Assembly: GCA_946699065.1 (NCBI GenBank)
Contig: CAMPDV010000258.1
Span: 124,001-188,000, forward strand
Direction of reading: 5' to 3'
DNA length: 64,000 nt
DNA from: Loxodes magnus
Lineage: Eukaryota; Ciliophora; Karyorelictea; Loxodida; Loxodidae
Part shown: in pieces, positions 12,791 to 23,689 of the stretch
How the letters are laid out: every line of letters begins with the position of its first letter
Numbering within the stretch: position 1 is the first letter of the stretch
Notes under the pieces: model-generated
Told to the model about the DNA's origin: nothing
The model's input: only the letters and a program-made list of their open reading frames with translations
The model's database searches: none
Translations under genes and position numbers: made by a program

Positions 12791-14172
12791 TCATAAACTA
12801 AGGAAATTAGCTTTTAATATTATAGTTAAATTTTATATTTTAAGAAAAAATAATTATATTAAAATATATATGCACTGCTTAATTATTATGCTTATATAAT
12901 TCCCCAACTATTTATTAAATTTAATTTAAGTTATTCAGAGAAGTGATTGTTTTCTTAATAGTTTCCTACTCCCTATCCAACTAATAGTTACTTGAACTCT
13001 TGGTGGTCTGTTTCTCCAGTCACTTTTAAGTCTTCGCAGTGGATTGCTCCGAATATTGCTTTTCTTCCTATAAATATTCCCACTGCTTCCCCAACTATTT
13101 ATATGTTTAATTCTAGTATTTTCTATTTTAATATACTTCCTCTAAAAATATTTCTTATAATTATATATCTTTAAGAAAAAACAACATTTTTTGCTAATCA
13201 CACTTAAATATTTACTAGTTGATTCTTAATCTTACAGTCAAAGTGTCTTTGCATTAAATATAATAAAGGTATATTTAATATCATTGTATGATATTAAAAA
13301 TCATTAAAAAACTATTAAAAATTTCTTTTTACGTTATTACTCTCATAGAAAATTCAATAGATAATTAGACTATAACCAAAACTCTTTACTAAATGCTTTT
13401 TTAACTTAATTAAATTTTTTCTTAGAGAACATGAAGTAAAACATTGTTTGATGCTGCTTTTAAAATTTTAAATGCTTATATCATTTAATTTATTCCTTTT
13501 ATATCTTGCCAATATAAGCTTATCTATTTAAAATATTACTAATTTATTATTATTTAAGCATTATGTAAAAGTATTGCTCTATTTAAAAATTTCTATTTTA
13601 GATTATTTTAGCTGTGTTTTTTGTTTATCTTACATACATTTTTACTTATGAAATTTAAATTTCTTCTATATATTTTAGAACTTTATCTTCTATTATAAAA
13701 GCTCTGCTTTATTTTAAATCTTACAATTTTAGATTTTTATATACTTTAAATCTCAATTTTTTAGATTCAATCTGATTACTTAACTCTTGATTGAAACATA
13801 TAGCCTTGATTACTAGAATAATTCTATTATTTTCCTATTTTTCTCTTTAATCTAATATATTATTATGTTTATAAAGCTTAATCCAATTCTTTATATGGAT
13901 TTAAATTATTTTACAAATAGCTCTGAATTAAGCTAATAAAAATACAGTGAGATATAAGTTCTTAGCTACTTAATAAAAGAGGTTTAATTTAATGATTTTT
14001 AGTGGATTAATAGCATACTTTAAATTTAATTTATATAGCTATATCAATTAATTAAAGCTTAGTTGTAATATCCTTATTACTTAGTTAACTTAAATTTATA
14101 TAGAAGTATATTTAACTTTAAGCTATTTTATAAGGTTATTACTTTATATTTAAATAATTTAAAAGCTTTCAT
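12791..14172 (-). pseudogene. Shortened copy of the large coiled-coil gene (left arm)
   Basis: Mirror of the 656-residue gene at 39,925-41,937, with start at 14,170-14,172 and stop TGA at 12,791-12,793. About 955 bp of the middle and 3' coding part present in the right arm is missing near 13,190, and a 187-bp foreign segment flanked by a 16-bp direct repeat sits near the 3' end. Another 150 bp or so is extra near 13,270-13,420. It cannot encode the full protein. Confidence 0.6.
12900..13102 (-). repeat. 187-bp insertion flanked by a 16-bp direct repeat
   Basis: TTCCCCAACTATTTAT occurs at 12,900-12,915 and again at 13,087-13,102; the right arm has it once. The enclosed DNA is clearly richer in GC than its surroundings. 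On the minus strand it reads as an uninterrupted, protein-like segment containing EAVGIFIGRKAIFGAI and DLKVTGETDHQEF. This vaguely resembles the actuator region of P-type ATPases, but the match is weak. It looks like a captured gene fragment or duplication-mediated insertion. It has no terminal inverted repeats. Confidence 0.6.
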
Positions 14173-15229
14173 AATACAATACACAATGAATCAGATTTAG
14201 TTTGGTCTAATTGGTGTAAGCATGAATATATAAATATAGCTGATACTAAATATTAAAGTTTATAGATTATATACTTATTACAATATAATAACTTAATCAA
14301 TAATAAAGCTATCATACTGTCTATCTACAACTATTATGACTAATAAAAATAATCTGCTATAAAAGCCAAATATTTTATACAAACTAAATAAGTTCTAAGT
14401 TATTTAAGAATAAAATAGAAATTATTTTACTAAAATTACTTTTCTATAGTATATCATTTAGGTATTTTACTCATTTAGACATTAAGAATATTAGCAACTA
14501 GATATATAAGATTTATTTATTGTTTGCATCTTTATCTCCTTATAGTTTAAAGCTTTCAATTATAAGATAAAAATAGATAATTTTACATTAAGTCTTATAG
14601 CATAAACTAAAAAATCTTAAATAGAAATAAAAATTAAAGCATGTATTATATTTTTAAAAAGGTTATTATTTATAAAATAACTAAATAAAAGCAAAACTTT
14701 ATAAAAATACCTATTATAATGTGAAAATATAGTAAAAAGGAGAAATTTAATAAACTAAGAAACTTTTAGCTTTTCTTTTTATTTAATAAATATATCTTCT
14801 ACCTTTCTTTTTCTTTAGTTCTTCTTTAAAGATGTTATACTATATCAAATTGGTATATAAATTGTATAAACTAAATTATTAATCTATCTATCCACATTTA
14901 AACTGAGATTGTTTTAGTTTATTAATAGCTATTTACTCATTTAATTACTTAGTCCTTTTTATTTAAAATAATGATAGTTATTATTTTATAAACTTGATCA
15001 ATTATTATTAAATACCTTATCATTTATTACTTACTAATATACTTTAATTACAATTAATAATCCTAGTCTAAATAAGCTAAATATTCAATTACATTCATAA
15101 TTAAGTTGTTTAGTTAAAAGGACTAAGAAAAGCATTTTTCATTTAGTTACTTTTAAATTCTTCTATTTTCATAAAGTTTAAGGAAATTACTTTAAAATAA
15201 CTCTAAAGCTTAAGGGATTTTAATTACTT

Positions 15230-16374
15230 ATGTTGAGACAAAATAAGTTTGCTCTTGTGCTGTTATTCGATAAAGACAAAAGCTAAAATTAAGAAATTCC
15301 TTTTTAAGGTAATCAAAATTTTAAGATTGAAAAGGTAATGACGAATTATTAGAGTATATTATCTTATAATTTAGATGAAATAAGTTAAGCTTAGTAAATT
15401 TTTCTTATTTGTAAGATTTTCTATTAATTAACCTATACAAAATTATTCATATTTAAGATTTATAAGAAGGCAGTAGTAGTAAAAATAACTAACTCTGGAT
15501 TAAGTTATTCTCAAAAAAGAAAAGAAAATAAAAATAATTAATTTTAAGCTGATGAATATAATAGAACTAAATTAATTTATTTTTCTTTAGGACTCTTAAA
15601 TCACTTTTCCACCAATCTTCAGATAGTTAAAAAATTAACAAAAAATTATAGTTTTCATCTTTGCTTTTCAATTTTTGGTTAGTTCTCTTGGCGTTTATAA
15701 ACTCTTCTATTGTATTTTTATGTTTTAGACTATAAAAAATTGCAGGGTATATCTTAGGTTCTAACCTACATCTAGTTTGCAACACCCTGTGGGGTTGAAT
15801 ATGAGTTATTTACCAAAGAAATGCACAAACTAGATCGATTCTTAGAAAATTAGCAAGCCTGGACAGACGAGGTCCAAGCAAATACCTATATCGGTAAGCA
15901 ATTTCAAGAACGAATCCAGTCTAATAAATTTATTGAACCCTCACTTTAATTTATTAAAATCTAAATTTAATAACTGTATAACATTTAGCAAACCTCCTAT
16001 CCTATCTTGGTTTTAAATTAACTTTAGAAAAACTTAATTAATTTTTAGCAACAATCAAGTCTTGAAAACGTTGTTAATCATAACAAATAAGTTAAAATAT
16101 TTAAAATAAAATCAAGAAGTCTTTTATTTCTTACAGTCTTGAAAAATATTTAACGATATTATTGACAACTCCAGATTTAAATGAAAAATTCGCTTTATTT
16201 CTCCAATTTAAGAACAAACACATATATAAGAGTTAGAGTAATATCTGAAATTTCAAACTATAGAAGTTGTTTTATTTGATAAGATCTCAAATTATAAATA
16301 ATGTTACTTACGAAGTATATGTTAATGCAACTTACGGTTAAGCAGTGAAGTCTCCTAACTATATTTCCTATTGA
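15230..16374 (+). CDS. Unknown protein, 372 aa, one 26-nt intron
   Basis: ATG at 15,230 begins just inside the inner end of the left arm. One frame stays protein-like to TGA at 16,372-16,374 if a GT-AG intron at 16,091-16,116 is removed; the spliced length is exactly 373 codons including stop. The protein has no domain I recognise. It contains hydrophobic stretches in its first half and a Gln-rich middle (TAA/TAG codons), and ends with SPNYISY. Only 36 bp separate it from the next gene in the same direction, so the two may share a promoter region. Confidence 0.65.
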
Positions 16375-16410
16375 GATTAAAATTTCTTAATAAAGCATAA
16401 TATAAATAAA

Positions 16411-18067
16411 ATGTTTAATTTACTAATATTTTTTGGCATAGTGTCAGCATTTTCTAAAATTTCGAAACTAGATTATCTAAAATTTATAACATCAAATGCA
16501 TGATAAAAAAGCATAAACTATTTATACTATAATACAGATAATGTAAAAAACCAGGATTGGTTAAAACTTTTTGAGCCTTCCAAAAGAATGAATATAAATG
16601 AAGACGAAATCCAAAAAGAAGTAAATTAAGTTTTATCAAAGCTTATCAAAAAAAATTAAGAGTTTTAGAGATATCTCGAAAACTCATTTATGGAATTATC
16701 AAGTTTAGAATCAAATAAGAAAAATAAAGTCAAAACAATCCTATAAAGACTCACATTTAATTAAATAAGAAAAACATAATATATTCTAACAAACATTGCT
16801 AAGAATATCATAAATAATCAACTATAATTTTCTTTTATTTAATTATTAAGAAACAAATATTCTTTGAAATAGAAAAGACAAAAAATAAAGCCTATTTCTT
16901 TTATTAGAGAAAGAAAAATTTAGTTAAATAATAAGAAAGAAAAGAATCAAATAGCAAAAAATTACTTGAGTAATTAGATGAAGAAATAATTAAAATTAAA
17001 ACTAGCATAATAGCAATTAATAGAATTTAACTTAATTATGGTTAATTCTAATAGTGTAGTAAAGTGTCATATATCAAAAATGAATCAACTATTAAATATA
17101 ATGGCAGGTCCCTAATAGGATTTTCTGTTTCGAAGGAGAAAATGAGAAGAAAGGAAGCTTCTTACTTATTAACCCCTTCTCGGAAGCCAACACTAACACT
17201 CTTCTGGATAGATCGAAGAAATAAATATTAGGAAATAAAAATTTTATAAAATCAAAAAATAAAGACTGCTTAAAGCATAGAATGAAGACTATTGCAATTT
17301 AAACTTACTAGTAAGGGATAAATTATCAAACATTAAGGCATTTTATTATAATTAAGTCATTGAAATAATAAAATATTAATAGAAAAAGATGTCTGAGATT
17401 CCTAAATGGAGAATAAGATTTGATAAAAAAGGAAAGGGTAAAGATCTATAAAACCTGGCTTTTAAACATGCATGATAAAATACAAAATTCTAATTAGTAT
17501 CAAGATACAAGTTTACAAAAAATAAGAGAATAGCTGCTAAATGCCTTTGGAAAAAATTAAAGCTTTGCAGAATTGACAAAAAAAATTTAGGAATTAGAGA
17601 ATCAAACTAAATAAAATGAATGAAAATAAAAGAGAAACGTAAGAATAACGGAATAAATATTATATGGACATTGAAGAAAAAAATATGAAGCTTCCAAAAT
17701 AGCTATTCTCTAGAAAGATATAAGAAGAATAAGATAATGCTATTGCTACTCAAGCATATGTCACTACTTCTAATACAGCCAAAATTTAAAAATTTATAAA
17801 AATGATATATACGCAATTTCAAATCAAAAAGTAATTTATAATTTATGCTTTATTAGATTTACAGTCGTGATTTCATGAGGTATAAAAAATGACAAAATTA
17901 TAGCAAGAAATAAAAAAATTCATCAGTAAAAATCTTGGCTACCAAGATGCTTTAAAAAAAGATGTACAAAAAGAGTTGAATCATTACAAATTATTACTTG
18001 GAATAGATGAAAGCGAAAATGAAGAGGAAGGTATTTTGATAAATTTTAAGAAGATATATATGATTGA
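16411..18067 (+). CDS. Unknown charged, partly coiled-coil protein with several short introns
   Basis: ATG at 16,411 opens with a hydrophobic, signal-like N-terminus (MFNLLIFFGIVSAF). Lys/Glu/Gln-rich sequence follows, with a clear coiled-coil piece (FAELTKKIQELENQ) near 17,560. Frame changes near 17,050 fit a GT-AG intron of about 49 nt. A second change near 17,600 is unexplained, possibly a 52-nt intron or an indel. A 20-nt intron at 18,031-18,050 joins an acidic tail (ESENEEEEDIYD) to the stop TGA at 18,065-18,067. No family recognised. The exon structure is a proposal; the coding nature of most segments is fairly clear. Confidence 0.55.
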
Positions 18068-18348
18068 GAGAAAAAGGGTTTTAGTTTAGCAAACTAAAAA
18101 TATGCATCAAAATATAGCATTAACTAAAAACATAACTTAATAGATTAATGTGTCGTCATTTTTTTAGTTTGCTACGAATCAGAGAATTTAATGCTAGATA
18201 AAATTTTTCACCTCGAATTTACTTGGATCTTCACTGTAATGAAGTTTGATGATTTTAAGTTATTTTTCTTTATTTTTTCCAATAGATAAAATCCCAATAA
18301 TTTTATATTTATTTCATTAACTGCTTATTATATAGGGAATTTCTTTGT

Positions 18349-18864
18349 TCATTTGGAGTTTTTGTATAAAATTAACCTTAAATCTTACAGTATATTTTAA
18401 ATATATCTTACCTAATTTTCTATTATTATTTTTTATTTAACTTGATAGCAAAACAGTATTTTATTCATTGGCCGCTTGTAATACCAGCATATAATTATTT
18501 TCCGATAGGAAATCTCTTATTTAAGATGTTATATTCCCATATCCATTGCGTCATTGAGTTATTAGAATTGTTCTTGCTTAGAGTTTCTATAGTTTTAAAT
18601 TTCTTTTAAGATATATACTGTATATGAGATTCTTCTTTAAATTTACTACAGAGACGGACTTATAACTAATTCCCATCGTAGTTTAGGACTTTCAGATTAA
18701 AAAAATTTCATAGTGTTGGTCAAATCTCAGTTTCATTGAAAGAGCTCATTAATAGTCTTTGTTAAATTATGATTCTCCATCAAAATAAGGTAGAGAGCAT
18801 TGGCAGCATCCTATTACTAGTTATTAAATTTAGTTGGAAAGGTCTGTTATCCATTAGATAGCAT
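18349..18864 (-). CDS. Unknown protein, 171 aa
   Basis: ATG at 18,862-18,864, TGA at 18,349-18,351, 172 codons without interruption when TAA/TAG are Gln and internal TGA is Trp. The sequence is amphipathic and helix-rich, with an NELFQWNWDL stretch and a Gln/Lys-rich second half. It converges with the gene ending at 18,067. Its start lies directly next to the third microexon array, which runs away on the other strand. A possible intron near the 3' end (GTAAG at about 18,418) could change the last residues. No domain recognised. Confidence 0.6.
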
Positions 18865-18883
18865 TTTACATTAATATATAATG

Positions 18884-19307
18884 GTAAGAGCATTTAATAA
18901 TATATAAAGATAGTATATATTATAAAAAGACAAATAGTTAGTAAGATAATTAGATGAATATCTAGATGGCTATACATTTTAAATAGTTATCTTCTGATAT
19001 GATATTAATAAAATATATATAGTACAAGGTATTGAGATATTTGTCTAGTATATAAATATTTAAAACATCTAGTCTGTAATTATTTTTAAATATATACAGT
19101 AAGAAGGTAAGATCTTAAAATTATCTAGAAGGTAAGATGTTTTTAAACTAATCAGATAGTATAATTTTTAAATATATATATCAATTGGTAAGATATTTAA
19201 ATATTTATATAGAATGTGGGATATCTTTAATTTTCTCATATAAAATTAGATTGTTAGACAAGTTTAATATATAAGAACGTAAGCATTATAATAAAAAACT
19301 AATAGGA
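18884..19307 (+). other. Third microexon-type array, decayed
   Basis: AG-NNN-GT junctions recur at roughly 25-bp spacing on the plus strand: ata, tta, aag, ata, aat, att and aac lie between AG and GT. Longer putative exons of 63 and 27 nt are also multiples of three. Some junctions have lost their consensus (GTGGG, GTTAG, or no GT). No RING/B-box region precedes it, so it is probably a remnant of another copy of the array gene. It runs directly into a fragment similar to the 3' end of the zinc-knuckle gene at 22,110-22,340. Confidence 0.6.
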
Positions 19308-19329
19308 CTTGCAAGTGTCTTGGCATATG

Positions 19330-21100
19330 AATTATTAGTAGTTCTAAAGTTAGATATTAGAGGAAATAACTTATAAAATTTATGATTTATGGAAATTTTT
19401 GCTAGACTTTTATGATTATGATCAGTTTTACAATAAAAAGAGGCTTTACAGTAAGAGATTTGAAAGAATGAAATAAAATTTCGAAACTTAATTTAAGATA
19501 TATTAAGAAATTTACCTAAGCAAGAAATAAAAAAATGAGATTATATTTAAAGTTTATATAAATGTGATAAAGTTAAGATTATAATATACACTTTAAATAA
19601 AAGTATAATTTATCTTTTATTTTATAGTATTAAAAGAATCTTTCAAAATATTTTTATTTTATTTATTATTTATTTCCAGCAATTTTAGCAAGCTTGTAGT
19701 TCCAATTTATTTTTATTTAAATTAGTGTAATTTAATTTAATTTCCGACTAGTTTAATTCAAATTTAGATAAATATTTAAAACCTTAAAATTAATAGGATA
19801 ATTTAACTTGCTCATAAAAAAATTTAAAGTGAATATCTTAGTTTTAATATATATCTGATATTTTACTTTTGCTAAAGCTAAATAGAACAAACTCAGTATA
19901 TTCAAATTAATATTTTTGATGATAATCTAGATTTATATTATAGTAGACACCATTTCTTTTGCTCGATCTTCAGTCTGAAATTATATATCTCACTTATAGA
20001 AATAAAAATAAGATTTTTTATATTCTAATAATGTATTTAATTAATAAGAGCTCTTATTGTATAAAATATTTTAAATTATCATAGTTTATTTCTTTCAATC
20101 ATACTTATAATTAACGCTATTCATTTGCTAGATTTAACAAAAAATGTTTATCTCTATTACTATAACTATTATACCTCTAGAACATAATTGTTAATTACTA
20201 AGAATCCTGTTTTTATATTTAATAAAGTAGTTTAATTTGCTACATCTTTATATTTTTTATATTTTTGTATTGCTATTTTAAAGTAAAGTGCTAGTTAGTT
20301 GTAATGATTGGATTCCTTTAGCATATTCTGAGGCTAAACTCCAAATATAAAATGTTTTTTCTTTATAAATCTAAATGTTAGTTATTTTCTTCTTATTAAT
20401 TAGTGCTATAACTTTTCTAAATCCTTTAGCTAATTTAAATTTTACTTATATAAGTTATATTATTTTGGTATTGTTATGTATAAATATAACTAATTATTTC
20501 TTAAACAAATAATAAAGGCTATTATCTTCTAATTATGCTTATAAATATAATTTTTAGTTTAATCCTCACTGATATTCTCAAGACTATAAAATTATTTATA
20601 CTTTTCTAATTAAGTAGTTTCTATTTTAGTGAACCAAACTCTTCTATATTGTATGAATCATCTCTTTGAAATACTCCTAACTGTACAATGTTTAAGATTA
20701 TTTATTTTACTTTCTAATCATAAACATAATAATTTGCTATTATACCATCAATTTAATTCATTAATGCATATCTAAACATTAAAATTATTAATAGTGGTTT
20801 TGCCCAATTTATACAGAAATAAAAAGGTTTAGTTATAAATAAAATTGGTTTAGATAATAAAAAATTTGATAATAATGCTAAGGAATCAATAAAAACCTAT
20901 AAAAAGGTAAAATCCTACACTTATTTAGTTTAGGCTGTTATATTTATAATTTTATAAAGGCTAAAAAAGAAAATATCTACGAATTATACAGAAATACGAA
21001 ATATAATTAAGAAAAGCCTAAATTATTAAAGAAAAATGTGATATCTAATTAACATTAATTTAGCGAAAGGGACTAAAGATAGATATTTTATTAAGTTATT
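19330..21100. other. Mosaic stretch: zinc-knuckle 3' fragment, possible small genes, GTPase fragment
   Basis: About 19,330-19,760 resembles 22,110-22,450, the 3' end and downstream part of the zinc-knuckle gene. From ATG 19,562 a frame runs to TGA 19,856-19,858 (98 codons), and a different frame with protein-like content runs on to about 20,307. I could not decide whether these are one gene or two. Minus-strand resemblance to the GTPase coiled-coil region is seen around 20,380-20,560. Confidence 0.35.
20300..20700 (-). pseudogene. Fragment of the GTPase family (coiled-coil part)
   Basis: The plus strand around 20,390 (ATTAGTGCTATAACTTTTC) matches the reverse complement of the coiled-coil region of the intact GTPase near 31,000. 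Similarity is partial and no frame survives, so this is a remnant. Confidence 0.4.
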
Positions 21101-21120
21101 GTAGGTATATATCATAAAAT

Positions 21121-22191
21121 ATGAATGTATTGATTTTTTAAAAAAAGGATTAATCTCTTCGACTCTCAAAGAATTAACTTAAAAACCTAAAGAGAAAAGC
21201 GACAAAAGAAATTTAGAAAAAACAATAGCAACGAGAGGAGTCAAGTTCGTCATCAGAAGGTAAAGTGATGGTAGGATCTATAGAGATAAGATAACCTAAG
21301 AAGGAATCTGATCAAAAACTTTAAATTTAACTAGATCAAATGTAAAAATTAATTTCAAAGTATGAAGAAATAGCTTATAACTAAGGAGAAAAAATAAGGG
21401 AATTAATGAATAGCATAGAGGATTAAAACAACGAATTATTAATACTCAGAAGACAGCTCATTCAAAGCAATTTGATAACGGAAGAACAACTCTGAACTTA
21501 GTCACAATAAAACTTTAAATACGACACAAAAATGGAAATAGAAAAAATACCAATAGAATTAAAAACAGAATTGAATCCAGAAAAAGAAATGATTGCTACA
21601 AGTTTCATTAAAAGATTAGAAAATATAGAAAATAAATTATCATAAAAAAGAACGAAATAAAGACAATAATACAAACTCTGTTGATGTTGCAAATCAAATC
21701 AACATATTTTAAAAAACTGTTGATAATGAAAGAAAATAAACGAATAAGAGCAGAAAAGAACATGGAGACAACTCAATAAACTATGAATAACTCCAACAGG
21801 GATCTACAAATAAAAGCTTTTTGCAAGACCACTTGAACGGTTACTGTGGTAACCTTCCACTTAATAAAAAGGTCGTGGATCACACCCACGTTAAAAAAAC
21901 TGTCCACAGAGCTACTAATAATATATAACCTGTCAGACACAAAAAAATAGCTAGGTATATATTAATTAATAACTATATAATGATTCTCAGATTATTATTT
22001 AATAATAATAATAATAATATACTTAAAGTTAGTAGAGTTTTGCATTCTCTGGAATTGCAACCAGTTCCTGTGGATAGTTGCTTATTAAAGGAATTAAGCA
22101 TAAAGTTAATTATTTAGGAAATGTCTTGCTAGACTTTTTATCATTAAAAGAGGATCTGGAATAAAAGGAGATTTTGCAGAAAGATGTTTGA
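21121..22191 (+). CDS. CCHC zinc-knuckle, coiled-coil protein, 356 aa (copy A)
   Basis: ATG at 21,121, TGA at 22,189-22,191, 357 codons in one frame. Residues about 30-180 are charged and coiled-coil-like and include a serine cluster (EESSSSSEGKVMVGS). Then comes a zinc knuckle of form C-x2-C-x4-H-x4-C (CWCCKSNQHILKNC), followed by a conserved WRQLNKLWITPTGIYKQ segment. An ATA/TAA repeat near 22,000 encodes a short poly-Gln. It is homologous to 32,278-33,120; tryptophans aligned between the two are TGG in one and TGA in the other. CCHC knuckles bind single-stranded nucleic acid or serve as protein contacts; an origin from a Gag-like protein is possible, but nothing else of a retroelement is present. 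Confidence 0.7.
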
Positions 22192-22509
22192 AAGAATGAA
22201 ATAAAACTTTGAAACTTAATATTAGAAGATATAAATAAGAGGATTACCAAAAAAAGGAAATATTGAGGATAAAGATATTATTAAAGGTTTTTAAAATGAG
22301 ATAAAGCTAAGACTTTAATATACAGTTCAATAAGAGTCTATTTTATCTTATTTTATTAAAAGGGTTAAGAGAATCTTTTATGACTCTTTATTTATAAATA
22401 TTTATTTCCTCAAATTTTAAATAAATTTAAAGTTCAAATTTATTGTTATTCAACAGTATTGTATTTTAAATTAACTTAAAAATAAATAAATATTAATGCT
22501 TTAAAATTA

Positions 22510-23183
22510 TGATAAATAGACATGCACTCGATATTACAGTATCCATCTTTCAGTAAATAGCCTATTTTATAAATTTCGCAATCACATTCTACTCCTCAAC
22601 ATTCGTTACTATCCATACCACAAGATGGATTGTTGCATAATGTTTCACAATGTCCATTATTAGCTAAAAGAGAGCAAAGCACCATATTCCAACAATTTGA
22701 ATATTCAGTTCCATTACAATATCCTTATTCATAATTACATTCTGCATAATTACACTCGGGCTAACAAACACCGTTTCCTAAAAAATAGTTTTCGCATTAA
22801 GGCATAAATTTTTGACAGTCTAAACCATCGAAATTCCATGCTTAAATTTAGCAAGGGTTCTGGTAAATACTGTCATTTATTCAAGTTGAAAAGCATCCTT
22901 CGCTACATAAATCTTAACAATCTCCACCATCAAATTAACACTCAGTCGAGTTACATTAAATATCACAATGTCCACTACCAATACTTATTAAAGTACATAA
23001 ATCATTACAAGTTCTACAATCCCCTCCATCCAGCAAACATTCAAAATTAGCACATTGCAACTAGCAAGTATGATCTTAAAGAAACTAATTATTGCAGCCA
23101 CTTCTACACTATGACATTACTTTAAAACTTAGCATGGAAAGTAATATTGGTATGAAAATCTATATTTGGTTTATAATTTTCAT
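22510..23183 (-). pseudogene. N-terminal fragment of the LNR-channel gene (fourth copy)
   Basis: The start region at 23,181-23,183 and the series of LNR cysteine repeats match 11,190-11,882. Similarity stops near 22,510, before the first channel membrane segment, and unrelated AT-rich DNA follows. The upstream flank (23,190-23,600) also resembles that of the left-arm gene (11,890-12,250). Clearly a partial duplicate; it could at most encode a secreted LNR-only protein. Confidence 0.65.
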
Positions 23184-23689
23184 ATTTATAATTTTAATAA
23201 AAATAAATTTAAAAGTTATAATAAAAGTAAAATTTACCTCTTTATAAACAATTAATTTTCATATTTCTTTCAGTGTTATAGCTTCTAAGCAATTGATTTA
23301 TATTATACTTAGCTATTCTTTCCTTTTTCTAAATTTCACTTGGATTTAATTTAATATAGTAGTAAGACTTTAAAATTTACAGTTGTATAAAATAAGTAAA
23401 ATCGTTTAACTAATAAAGAAATAGACTAAATATGAATAACTTACACAATTAGCAAGATATTAGAAGAGAAAAAAATATAGTTAGAAATAAAATAAATAGA
23501 AACATAAAAAAGATAAATAAAAGTATTAAATTTTACATTATATATTCAAATTTATATAAATATTTTTATCTTATTTTAGCTACTCTCTAAGAAAATTATC
23601 TTATTTTAATTCTCTAATAAAACACATGATTATATGTTTGAACTTTTTTGGAATAAAATTTATAAAAAGAACCAAAAAGGAAATTTGGT

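Larger units (their letters stand above)
1..15190. repeat. Left arm of a large inverted repeat
   Basis: This segment is the reverse complement of about 39,100-54,722. Matching landmarks are tRNA-Leu 3,822-3,905 with 50,815-50,898, the TRIM-like start codons at 3,085 and 51,638, and the channel start codons at 11,882 and 42,853. Identity is high, at a few percent substitutions by eye. Clear indels include a 187-bp insertion in this arm (12,916-13,102), about 955 bp present only in the right arm (40,792-41,747) and about 150 bp extra here near 13,270-13,420. The outer end runs off the window; the inner end fades near 15,190. Confidence 0.9.

Noticed and set aside
13000-13100. NSWG phrase as a papain-like protease motif in the 187-bp insertion
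   Set aside because: It lies in the other frame and none of the remaining catalytic context is present.
18110-18860. Plus-strand frame continuing the gene that ends at 18,067
   Set aside because: The minus strand has a cleaner gene (18,349-18,864), and a 20-nt intron plus acidic tail closes the plus-strand gene at 18,067.
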